A DNA stretch of 5,337 bases from Flavobacteriaceae bacterium (GTDB taxonomy: Bacteria > Bacteroidota > Bacteroidia > Flavobacteriales > Flavobacteriaceae). The notes below the pieces were generated by a model. It was not told where the DNA came from. It made no database searches and worked only from the letters and a program-made list of their open reading frames with translations. Every line of letters starts with the position of its first letter. Positions within the stretch are counted from its first letter, which is position 1. The stretch spans positions 1 to 5,337 of the forward strand of contig CANKLK010000145.1 in the NCBI GenBank assembly GCA_947482805.1, in the 5' to 3' direction. Below, one piece after another: positions 1 through 4,701 of the stretch. A program made the position numbers and the translations under genes.

Positions 1-132
1 GTTATAAGTATCTTCTTCAACAATGTTTACAAAGGCTAATGGATTCCCATTTTCATCAGTAACTTTTCCTTTTATTTGAGATAAGCAATTGAGGGAAATC
101 AATATAAATAGGAGAGAAGTAATTTTTTTCAT
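1..132 (-). CDS. N-terminus of a secreted carboxypeptidase-regulatory-like / probable TonB-dependent receptor protein (partial)
   Basis: Reading the minus strand from an ATG at 132-130 gives 44 codons that run off the window edge without a stop. The product starts with Lys-Lys and a hydrophobic stretch (about residues 4-17) ending in LNCLSQ, a typical Flavobacteriia signal peptide probably cut before Gln19. It continues with IKGKVTDENGNPLAFVNI, which has the pattern of the carboxypeptidase-regulatory-like beta-sandwich (GxVxDxxGxPLxxVxV). That domain sits at the front of many Bacteroidota TonB-dependent outer-membrane receptors, and also of some other surface proteins. The plug and barrel would lie outside the window, so receptor identity is inference. 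The Cys in LNC is a poor lipobox, so a lipoprotein is less likely. The gene lies downstream of aroQ on the same strand, separated by a 145-base repeat-rich spacer, so cotranscription is uncertain. Confidence 0.8.
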   Translation of the reverse strand, partial: MKKITSLLFILISLNCLSQIKGKVTDENGNPLAFVNIVEEDTYN

Positions 133-148
133 AAATGTTTTTTGTTAT

Positions 149-270
149 ACAGAGATTTTGTTACACAGAGATCCACAGAGATTTTTTCAAGAGATTCACG
201 ATGTTTTAAACTCTCTCTGTGCATCTCTTTTTTTTTTCTCCTGTATCTCCGTGAGACTTTTTCATCTCTT
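149..270. repeat. Degenerate CACAGAGAT-type intergenic repeat cluster
   Basis: ACAGAGAT occurs three times at 149-156, 165-172 and 175-182. The inverted form TCTCTGTG is at 214-221, so CACAGAGA at 174-181 can pair with it across a 32-base loop. Further degenerate copies (ATCTCT, TCTCCGTGAGA) follow up to about 270. The stretch has no credible gene; the short open frames across it are low-complexity. Its position between the stop of aroQ and the start of the next gene suggests a dispersed intergenic repeat family rather than coding remains. A transcript could fold here, but no classical stem with a T-tract is apparent. Confidence 0.6.
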
Positions 271-277
271 AGCTTAA

Positions 278-691
278 TTATAAAAACGATTGCAACGCCA
301 ATTCATAACTTTTCAAACCAAAGCCAATAATAATTCCTTTGGCATTTGGAGAAATAAAAGACTGATGTCTAAATTCTTCACGTGAAAATGTATTTGAGAT
401 GTGTACCTCAATAACGGGAGTTGATATTGCTTTTACCGCATCGCCAATTCCAACAGAGGTATGCGTATAAGCAGCCGCATTGAGAATGATGCCGTCAAAT
501 GTAAACCCAACTTCTTGGATTTTATCAATCAGTTCACCTTCTATATTACTTTGAAAATAAGAAAGCGTAATGTTTGGATAGCTTTTTTTCAACTGGTCAT
601 AAAAAACATCGAAAGTCATGTTGCCATAGACTTCAGGCTCACGCTTGCCTAATAAGTTTAAATTAGGGCCATTTATTATTATTATTTTCAT
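278..691 (-). CDS. aroQ: 3-dehydroquinate dehydratase, type II (AroQ)
   Basis: This enzyme dehydrates 3-dehydroquinate to 3-dehydroshikimate, the third step of the shikimate pathway to aromatic amino acids. It is a small cytoplasmic enzyme, normally a dodecamer. At 137 residues it is slightly shorter than the usual 140-150. The family signatures are all present in order: NGPNLNLLGKREPEVYG (residues 7-23, with Arg17 and Tyr22 of the active-site lid), SNIEGELID (48-56), LNAAAYTHTS (70-79, Asn71 and His77), EVHISN (95-100, His97) and REEFRH (104-109, Arg108). All catalytic residues known for the family are therefore kept and the gene should be functional. The start ATG at 691-689 is fixed by the MKIIIINGPNLN beginning. 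The first 17 codons are duplicated at 2420-2470. A terminator hairpin ends only about 23 bases upstream of the start, and no TAnnTTTG promoter element is visible there, so its present transcription is unclear. Confidence 0.97.
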   Translation of the reverse strand: MKIIIINGPNLNLLGKREPEVYGNMTFDVFYDQLKKSYPNITLSYFQSNIEGELIDKIQEVGFTFDGIILNAAAYTHTSVGIGDAVKAISTPVIEVHISNTFSREEFRHQSFISPNAKGIIIGFGLKSYELALQSFL

Positions 692-696
692 GGGGA
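641..696. repeat. Direct repeat, copy A (start of intact aroQ)
   Basis: This 56-base stretch recurs at 2420-2475 with one difference (T at 653, C at 2432). It covers aroQ codons 1-17 and five bases before the ATG. The mismatch falls on the third base of Leu13 (TTA here, TTG in the other copy) and is silent. A weaker match continues toward about 630 if one single-base gap and two or three substitutions are allowed. On the other side identity ends abruptly after 696. Offset between the copies is 1779 bases. Confidence 0.95.
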
Positions 697-714
697 TTAT
701 ATTTTTTAGTCATG

Positions 715-745
715 AAAAAAAAAGGGAAACATTGTTTCCCTTTTT
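715..745 (-). terminator. Intrinsic terminator after the TM2/DUF2752 pair
   Basis: GGGAAAC (724-730) and GTTTCCC (734-740) form a perfect 7-bp stem with a 3-base ATT loop. It is flanked by nine A's (715-723) on one side and five T's (741-745) on the other. Read on the minus strand, this is a GC-containing stem followed by a nine-T tract, 20-50 bases past the DUF2752 stop codon. It could also act weakly on the plus strand. Its distal end lies about 23 bases from the aroQ ATG, so it should insulate aroQ from the genes upstream. Confidence 0.85.
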
Positions 746-764
746 AAAATGATAAATAAAAAAA

Positions 765-1079
765 TTAAGTTAGTCTTCCCAATACTCCAGGTAATGATTT
801 GCCTCTTACTTCAAAGAATGCTTTGAGCCATAGTGGAAATAGTAAAGGAACAACAATAAATGACAATTTATTAAATTCCCATGCTTTTTGAAATTCAAAA
901 TGAATAAAATGCATTATAGCTCGTGTCATCCCACAAGCATAACACTCCATTCCAGCAAGTAACTTGGAAAGACAAATGCTCTCGCCATTATCAAATAAAT
1001 CTGAAGGTAAACAAATTAAAACAAAGGGTGCTACAATGGTTATCCATATTCTTGTATGGAAAACTATATTTCTTATCAT
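765..1079 (-). CDS. DUF2752 family membrane protein
   Basis: The 104-residue product carries the family hallmark CxxCGxxRA (C46-Y-A-C49-G50-M-T-R53-A54), followed by a hydrophobic helix region and AWEFN (66-70), equivalent to the usual A...NP motif. Hydrophobic segments at about residues 11-25 and 72-90 suggest two membrane helices, with the Cys pair between them. The biochemical role of DUF2752 is not known; the paired cysteines invite metal-binding or redox ideas, but nothing here proves either. It starts 8 bases after the stop of the TM2-domain gene, and the two are almost certainly cotranscribed. A TM2 plus DUF2752 pairing is, as I recall, common in Bacteroidota. The unit ends at the hairpin at 715-745. 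Confidence 0.87.
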   Translation of the reverse strand: MIRNIVFHTRIWITIVAPFVLICLPSDLFDNGESICLSKLLAGMECYACGMTRAIMHFIHFEFQKAWEFNKLSFIVVPLLFPLWLKAFFEVRGKSLPGVLGRLT

Positions 1080-1087
1080 AAATTTTT

Positions 1088-1447
1088 TTAAAGCGTTTTG
1101 TCGTAGTTACCATCTTTTGGCTGTAAATCACCTATAATGATTCTAACTAAGTCAATAAGAGACCAAATACCGCATCCACCTAAAGTTAACAATTGAACGA
1201 CTCCTTGCCATGTGTAACCAAGATAGAATCTGTGAATTCCAATTCCGCCAATTAAAGCACAAACAATTAAAGCAATAACCTGACTTTTACCGCCGCCAGC
1301 AGCAGCAGGAGATGTCAACTCTTCTTTTTGAACAACTGTTGTCGTTGAATTGTTGGTTGAAGTTCTTTGAACAGGAAACGACGCATATGATGCTGTTAAA
1401 GAAACTGCAAAAAATGCCAACATTGATAAAAATAATTTAAATTTCAT
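1088..1447 (-). CDS. TM2-domain protein with signal peptide
   Basis: The 119-residue product begins with a signal peptide (about 1-23, MKFKLFLSMLAFFAVSLTASYAS). A short Ser/Thr/Asn-rich linker follows (about 24-48), then AAAGGGKSQ. The TM2 domain comes next: a first helix at about 56-75 ending in GGIGIHRFYLGYTWQG, and a second helix at about 82-106 with GGCGIWSLIDLVRIIIGDL. The G-x-HRFYLG turn and WxLIDL...I motif are diagnostic of TM2 (PF05154). The function of bacterial TM2 proteins is poorly defined. If the N-terminal peptide is cleaved, the domain would sit in the inner membrane with a short periplasmic tail. It is the first gene of a two-gene unit with the DUF2752 protein and is divergent from the secreted protein at 1503, with only 55 bases between the starts. 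Confidence 0.92.
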   Translation of the reverse strand: MKFKLFLSMLAFFAVSLTASYASFPVQRTSTNNSTTTVVQKEELTSPAAAGGGKSQVIALIVCALIGGIGIHRFYLGYTWQGVVQLLTLGGCGIWSLIDLVRIIIGDLQPKDGNYDKTL

Positions 1448-1476
1448 AATAAAATAATAAAAGGTTAGTAAATAAT

Positions 1477-1495
1477 TATATTTGTCACAAAAATA
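1477..1495. promoter_or_regulatory. Overlapping divergent promoter elements (two TAnnTTTG -7 boxes)
   Basis: On the plus strand TATATTTG (1477-1484) matches the Bacteroidota -7 consensus TAnnTTTG exactly. On the minus strand TATTTTTG (1495-1488) also matches exactly. The boxes face each other across three bases, so the two start sites would be transcribed across one another. Expected plus-strand start near 1490 leaves 12-19 bases to the ATG at 1503 or 1509; the minus-strand start near 1482 leaves about 35 bases to the TM2 ATG at 1447. No clear -33 TTG is seen at proper spacing on either strand, and chance matches are frequent in AT-rich DNA. Confidence 0.5.
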
Positions 1496-1502
1496 TAAAA
1501 AA

Positions 1503-2387
1503 ATGTATATGAAAGAATTTTTTTTTCTTTTTTTATTGATTTCTTCAATAAAAAGCTTTTCGCAAACTAATTATGAATTTTATGGAGCATTAAAATTAAA
1601 CGAGAATGATAAAACCTTAGTCATTTATAGGTTGATTTTTTCTGAATCTAAAGGTATTTTAAAAGGTTATTCAATTACAGATATGGGTGGGGTCAATGAA
1701 ACTAAAAACGTCATTAAGGGAAATTATAATAAAAAGACGAAAGCATTTTCATTTTATGAAGATGATATTTTATATACTAAATCTAACTACAATAAAAATG
1801 ATTTTTGTTTTGTGGTTTATGAGGGAAAATTGAAACTCATTGAAAATACCAATAAGATTGAGGGCAAATTTAAAAGTTTCTATAAAAACAAGAAAGAATG
1901 TATCAATGGAAGTTTGGTCTTAGTTGGTTCGGCCAAATTGAAAAAAGTAATAAATAAGATTAATAGTAAAATTCAAAATTCCAATAAAGTTGATGTGGAA
2001 ACAAAAATAAAAGTTAATCCACTAACTATTTTAGATAGTTTAAAAGTTAATAATCTTACTAATGGTCAAAATTTAAATGTTTTTTCAAAATCTAGTTCCG
2101 TTACTATTGAAGTTTGGGATTCTAAAATTGATGATGGAGATTGTATTAATTTGTATCAAGATGATTTAGTGATTTTAAAGAATTTTAAAATTACAAATCA
2201 AAAGAAAACTATAACCACTATACTCACAGCTGAAAAAACTGTTTTTAAATTAGAAGCTTTAAATGAAGGAGATCGGCCAGGAAATACAGTTATGATAAGA
2301 CTAGTGGATTCAGATAGCAGGGTTTTTGAATTGATTTCCTTTTTGAAAACAAGGGAAAAAGCCTCAATAACAATTATAAAAAATTAA
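1503..2387 (+). CDS. Secreted protein of unknown function, very AT-rich
   Basis: I do not recognise a named family. The product (294 residues from the ATG at 1503; an ATG at 1509 gives 292) starts with a strongly hydrophobic signal peptide ending SIKSFSQ, probably cut before Gln21 or Thr22, so it is exported. A first part (about 22-146) is beta-rich with repeated short strands and many Lys/Asn residues. A Lys/Asn-rich linker follows (about 147-176). A C-terminal part (about 177-294) has IEVWDSKIDDGDCINLY (202-218) and ALNEGDRPGNT (252-262), a layout I associate with beta-sandwich-like tails of secreted Bacteroidota proteins. The TTG at 1482 also opens the frame, but it lies inside the -7 box and before any plausible transcript start, so I reject it. 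Base composition is visibly more AT-rich than in aroQ or xerD, and Lys, Asn and Ile codons dominate, consistent with acquisition. It lies between the two aroQ-start repeats. Confidence 0.78.
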   Translation: MYMKEFFFLFLLISSIKSFSQTNYEFYGALKLNENDKTLVIYRLIFSESKGILKGYSITDMGGVNETKNVIKGNYNKKTKAFSFYEDDILYTKSNYNKNDFCFVVYEGKLKLIENTNKIEGKFKSFYKNKKECINGSLVLVGSAKLKKVINKINSKIQNSNKVDVETKIKVNPLTILDSLKVNNLTNGQNLNVFSKSSSVTIEVWDSKIDDGDCINLYQDDLVILKNFKITNQKKTITTILTAEKTVFKLEALNEGDRPGNTVMIRLVDSDSRVFELISFLKTREKASITIIKN

Positions 2388-2470
2388 AATAAATAATTAA
2401 TTACGTTCAATTTCCGGCCACGCTTGCCTAACAAGTTTAAATTAGGGCCATTTATTATTATTATTTTCAT
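2384..2470 (-). pseudogene. aroQ: Truncated remnant of the aroQ 5' end
   Basis: On the minus strand an ATG at 2470-2468 opens 17 codons identical in protein sequence to residues 1-17 of AroQ (MKIIIINGPNLNLLGKR). It then departs as GRKLNVINYLF and stops at 2386-2384. The remnant ends just before the lid Tyr22 and all later active-site residues, so it cannot encode an enzyme. The point of departure can be aligned a few codons further if one base is deleted and two or three changed (GAGCCTGAA against GGCCGGAA). It is most simply the former start of the gene left behind by the insertion of the 697-2419 block. Confidence 0.9.
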
Positions 2471-2475
2471 GGGGA
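2420..2475. repeat. Direct repeat, copy B (aroQ start remnant)
   Basis: This is the partner of the repeat at 641-696: same orientation, 55 of 56 bases identical, single difference at 2432. Identity stops sharply after 2475 on the xerD-proximal side. The two copies are placed like the ends of an inserted segment of 1779 bases per repeat period. Confidence 0.95.
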
Positions 2476-2676
2476 CAAATATTTCTGTAAAAATAGGAAT
2501 AAACAGTTTAATGTAGTATTTATTTTTTAGCTAAAAAAAGCACTTACTAAATAGGGAAAATGAATTTTTACCCTCAAAATTTTAAGTTTTTCATAATGGT
2601 TACATCGTTGTTATTAGCATGAATTAGATTTAAAATATTGTAAAACAACGATTTAAATATATTTTTTGTTAATAAT

Positions 2677-2688
2677 GTTGTTAACAAC
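2677..2688. promoter_or_regulatory. 12-bp palindrome GTTGTTAACAAC, candidate operator
   Basis: This is a perfect dyad of 12 bases, 38 bases upstream of the -7 box of the barrel gene. The same GTTGTT half-site recurs at 2607-2612 and, inverted, AACAAC at 2644-2649. The spacing and reuse of the half-site fit a binding site for a dimeric regulator. No regulator gene is in the window and no named operator is recognised, so the role is inference. Confidence 0.35.
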
Positions 2689-2725
2689 TGCAAAGACCGA
2701 TTATGATGAAAGATAAAATTCCTTA

Positions 2726-2733
2726 TAAATTTG
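2726..2733 (+). promoter_or_regulatory. Candidate -7 promoter element of the outer-membrane barrel gene
   Basis: TAAATTTG is an exact match to the Bacteroidota TAnnTTTG -7 element and lies 28 bases before the ATG at 2762, giving a short A-rich leader. No TTG is found at the expected -33 distance, which lowers confidence. Confidence 0.5.
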
Positions 2734-2761
2734 AGTATTATTAATTTTAAACTAAATAAAA

Positions 2762-3475
2762 ATGAAAAAAATTATTTTAACAGTTGCTGCAGTATTCGCT
2801 TTATCGTTTGCTAATGCACAAGACATTAAATCATCAAAAGGTGAAAACTATCTTCCTGAAGCAGGGGATTGGGCCATTAGCTTTAATGCTGACGGTGTTT
2901 TCGATTACGTTGGGAATGCATTCAATGGTAGTGCAGATAACAGCGCTCCAAAAGTTGCTAGTGTAAGAGACAATTGTTTTGTTGGAAAAAAATTCATTAC
3001 TGACAAAACAGCTTACAGAATTGTTGCTAATTTAGGTTTTGGAAGTAACAACCTAAAAGGCGGTGATTATAATGGAGATAATACTGTAGATTTTGCTACA
3101 TACAAAGCCTCAACAATTAATTTGACTGTTGGATTAGGTAAAGAATGGAGAAAAGGTTCTACAAGATTACAAGGATTTTATGGAGCTGATGCATTAGTTG
3201 GTTTTTCTTCTACAAAATGGACAGAGACTAACCCATCAGGAGTTAATGAAAAATTTGATGCTGGTACTTCTGTTAATTTTGGAGTAACTGGTTTTATTGG
3301 TGCTGAATATTTCCTTTTTCCTAAAATGTCTATAGGTGCACAATACAATTACGGTTTGCAAATTGCTTCACAAGGTGCTTCTAAATTAGATTCAGTTGAA
3401 CAAAGCAAATCAACTTCAAACGTTAACTTAGGTAATGTAACTTCTGCTTCAATGAATTTAACATTACACTTCTAG
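2762..3475 (+). CDS. Outer-membrane beta-barrel protein
   Basis: The 237-residue product has a classic Sec signal peptide cut after FANA or FANAQ (about residue 19-20). The mature part alternates hydrophobic and polar residues as in an outer-membrane barrel: strands near 37-50 (WAISFNADGVFDYV), 72-95, 117-130, 136-150, 171-200, and a final strand 228-237 ending in Phe (MNLTLHF), the usual terminal aromatic of barrel proteins. An Asp/Gly/Asn-rich loop at about 100-108 (GGDYNGDNT) resembles a calcium-binding type loop, but this is not diagnostic. About eight strands are expected, so it is a small barrel rather than a TonB receptor. No specific family name can be assigned. It appears to be monocistronic, with a TAnnTTTG element upstream and a terminator 20-50 bases downstream. 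Base composition is less extreme than the 1503 gene. Confidence 0.85.
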   Translation: MKKIILTVAAVFALSFANAQDIKSSKGENYLPEAGDWAISFNADGVFDYVGNAFNGSADNSAPKVASVRDNCFVGKKFITDKTAYRIVANLGFGSNNLKGGDYNGDNTVDFATYKASTINLTVGLGKEWRKGSTRLQGFYGADALVGFSSTKWTETNPSGVNEKFDAGTSVNFGVTGFIGAEYFLFPKMSIGAQYNYGLQIASQGASKLDSVEQSKSTSNVNLGNVTSASMNLTLHF

Positions 3476-3496
3476 TATTTTAGAAATGTTTATAGA

Positions 3497-3523
3497 AAAG
3501 CTTCTCAGATGAGAGGTTTTTTT
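3497..3523 (+). terminator. Intrinsic terminator of the barrel gene
   Basis: CTTCTC (3501-3506) pairs with GAGAGG (3511-3516), including one G-T wobble, around an AGAT loop. The stem is preceded by AAAAG and followed by a run of seven T's. It starts about 20 bases after the stop at 3475, separating this gene from the lipoprotein operon. Confidence 0.82.
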
Positions 3524-3564
3524 ATTATATCAAAATAATATTATTAAAAGCAGAAAAGTAACAT

Positions 3565-3596
3565 TTGATTACTTGAATTACATTACTAAAAATTTG
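3565..3596 (+). promoter_or_regulatory. Weak candidate promoter of the lipoprotein/barrel operon
   Basis: TTG at 3565-3567 and AAAATTTG at 3589-3596 are separated by 21 bases, a spacing typical of Bacteroidota TTG/TAnnTTTG promoters, but the -7 box lacks its first T. The ATG follows 29 bases later. Since a terminator lies just upstream, some promoter must exist in this 150-base gap. Confidence 0.35.
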
Positions 3597-3625
3597 TCAT
3601 TATTAATTCAAAAAATATTAAAAAC

Positions 3626-4108
3626 ATGAAAAAAATTATTTTTATTGGACTCGCACTTTTTGCATTAGTTGCAACTAGTTGTAAGTCAACTGTAGCAAGT
3701 GCTACATCTACACCTATGTCAGTAACAGAGAACATTAGACCCCTAGATGCTGATATTACTGTTGATGTAACAAAAAAGATATCTGGAGAATCAAGTGCAT
3801 TATATTTTTTGTGCTTTAGATTAAAAGGAGATAAAAAATATGCTGAGGGAGTAGATTATTCAACTAGAACAAATTTATTTTCATTTGCTGTTTCTAGAGC
3901 TAAATCTGCTGCTGCATACAAAGCAATTATTGATTCAAATACCGATGTTATTGTACATCCAAATTATGTAGTTGATGTAGAAAATTATGTTTTTTTCAAA
4001 AAAGTAAATGTTAAAGTAACCGGTTATGCTGGTAAAATAAATAAGATTTACCAACAAAATTACTGTAATCCTTGTAGCACTGATTGGAAAGGTACCATAA
4101 TTAAATAA
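3626..4108 (+). CDS. Lipoprotein of unknown function
   Basis: The 160-residue product begins with a hydrophobic signal segment (residues 4-16) ending in the lipobox ATSC. Cys19 would be lipidated after signal peptidase II cleavage, anchoring the protein to an envelope membrane. The mature part has a Ser/Thr-rich stretch (20-35), a beta-rich region with DADITVDVTKKISG (41-54), an Ala-rich helix SAAAYKAIIDSNTDVIVHPNYVV (94-116) and VNVKVTGYAGKI (127-138). It closes with YCNPCSTDW (146-154), a CxxC pair near the C-terminus. The combination of a KSAAAYKA helix followed by a 'DVIV.P.YVV' strand and VTGYAGKI reminds me of small TRL-like lipoproteins, but I cannot assign a family. It is the first gene of a pair: the next gene starts 23 bases after its stop, and no terminator lies between them. 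Confidence 0.82.
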   Translation: MKKIIFIGLALFALVATSCKSTVASATSTPMSVTENIRPLDADITVDVTKKISGESSALYFLCFRLKGDKKYAEGVDYSTRTNLFSFAVSRAKSAAAYKAIIDSNTDVIVHPNYVVDVENYVFFKKVNVKVTGYAGKINKIYQQNYCNPCSTDWKGTIIK

Positions 4109-4131
4109 TAATTAATTTAAAAAATATAAAG

Positions 4132-4626
4132 ATGAAAAAAATTTTATTGTTTATTGGACTAGTTACTCTAGGTGTAAACGCTCAAGATATTAAAGGGGGG
4201 ATTAGATTATCTCCAAACATGCCTACTTTTTCTAATGATGTAGATAATTCATCTTCTGGTAAGGTTGGTTATAGTATAGGTTATTTTGAAACTATGAATT
4301 TAAATTCTAATATCGCCCTACAAGGTGAGATTAATTATACTCATATTTCTTATGAAACTGAATTTTTTGGACAAAAAACTACTTATTCAAATAGCTTTTT
4401 TGAAATCCCTGTGTTGGTTAAATACAGAGTAAGTGAAGATTTTTCAATTGGAGGAGGTTTGCAATATTGTTTTGGAGGAGTTACTGATATGGGTCAAGTT
4501 GTTGATTTGTCTTACGATATTAATGATATTAAGATTGGAGCAAGATATTATATGGGTTCTGAAAAGATTTATGAAGGTAACTCTCTAAATAATATTTCTG
4601 TTTCCGTAGGTTTTGTAATTTTTTAA
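4132..4626 (+). CDS. Small PorT-like outer-membrane beta-barrel protein
   Basis: The 164-residue product has a signal peptide cut near residues 17-18 (GVNAQ), then a mature start DIKGGIRLSPNMPTFS. Alternating strands follow: VGYSIGYFETMNL (45-57), NIALQGEINYTHISYET (60-76), FFEIPVLVKYRVSEDFSIGGGLQYCFG (89-115), IKIGARYYMG (133-142) and the final ISVSVGFVIF ending in Phe. The EIPVLVKY strand (91-98) is the hallmark of the OMP_b-brl_2 / PorT-type barrels (PF13568). It is shorter than the usual roughly 200 residues but begins and ends properly, so it looks complete. Specific cargo or partner is unknown. It is cotranscribed with the preceding lipoprotein, which suggests an envelope pair in which the lipoprotein may associate with the barrel. 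A terminator follows its stop. Confidence 0.87.
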   Translation: MKKILLFIGLVTLGVNAQDIKGGIRLSPNMPTFSNDVDNSSSGKVGYSIGYFETMNLNSNIALQGEINYTHISYETEFFGQKTTYSNSFFEIPVLVKYRVSEDFSIGGGLQYCFGGVTDMGQVVDLSYDINDIKIGARYYMGSEKIYEGNSLNNISVSVGFVIF

Positions 4627-4648
4627 ATTCAAAATTATAACTAATTTA

Positions 4649-4676
4649 ACCGTGCCAATGGCGCGGTTTTTTTATA
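4649..4676 (+). terminator. Intrinsic terminator of the lipoprotein/barrel operon
   Basis: AACCGTGCC and GGCGCGGTT form a 9-bp stem with one T-G wobble around an AAT loop, followed by further T's. It lies about 22 bases after the stop at 4626 and just upstream of xerD, and it is notably more GC-rich than its surroundings. Confidence 0.9.
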
Positions 4677-4701
4677 ACTCTACTTTTCGTTTCTTTGTCT
4701 A

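Larger units (their letters stand above)
2476..2761. other. Gene-free spacer with several inverted repeats
   Basis: No coding sequence is supportable in these 286 bases. Visible structure: a 16-base perfect palindrome TTTTTTAGCTAAAAAA at 2523-2538; ATCGTTGTT (2604-2612) inverted as AACAACGAT (2644-2652); a 12-base perfect palindrome GTTGTTAACAAC at 2677-2688; and a TAAATTTG element at 2726-2733. If copy B is the old aroQ start, part of this spacer is the original upstream region of aroQ. No TAnnTTTG element reading toward aroQ was found in it; the nearest is AATATTTG, one base off, ending 6 bases from the remnant's ATG. Confidence 0.6.

Noticed and set aside
89..330. Two short plus-strand open frames
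   Set aside because: They overlap the repeat spacer and the ends of real minus-strand genes, and their products are low-complexity with no family features.
461..652. Plus-strand frame inside aroQ
   Set aside because: It is the antisense shadow of a fully conserved aroQ.
1482..1502. TTG start extending the secreted protein upstream by seven residues
   Set aside because: The TTG lies within the -7 promoter box, so the mRNA would start after it; the ATG at 1503 or 1509 puts the signal peptide at the N-terminus.
700..2530. Shared 10-mer TATTTTTTAG at 700-709 and 2521-2530 as an extension of the aroQ repeats
   Set aside because: It is low-complexity and at a different distance from the two repeat copies, so chance is the simpler explanation.
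2784..2966. Plus-strand frame inside the barrel gene
   Set aside because: It is an out-of-frame shadow; the 2762 frame has the signal peptide and barrel pattern.
3626..4160. Near-identical starts of the lipoprotein and small barrel genes (ATGAAAAAAATT..., TTTATTGGACT) as a recent duplication
   Set aside because: The similarity is limited to the signal peptide coding region, where A-rich MKKI starts are common; the mature proteins are unrelated.
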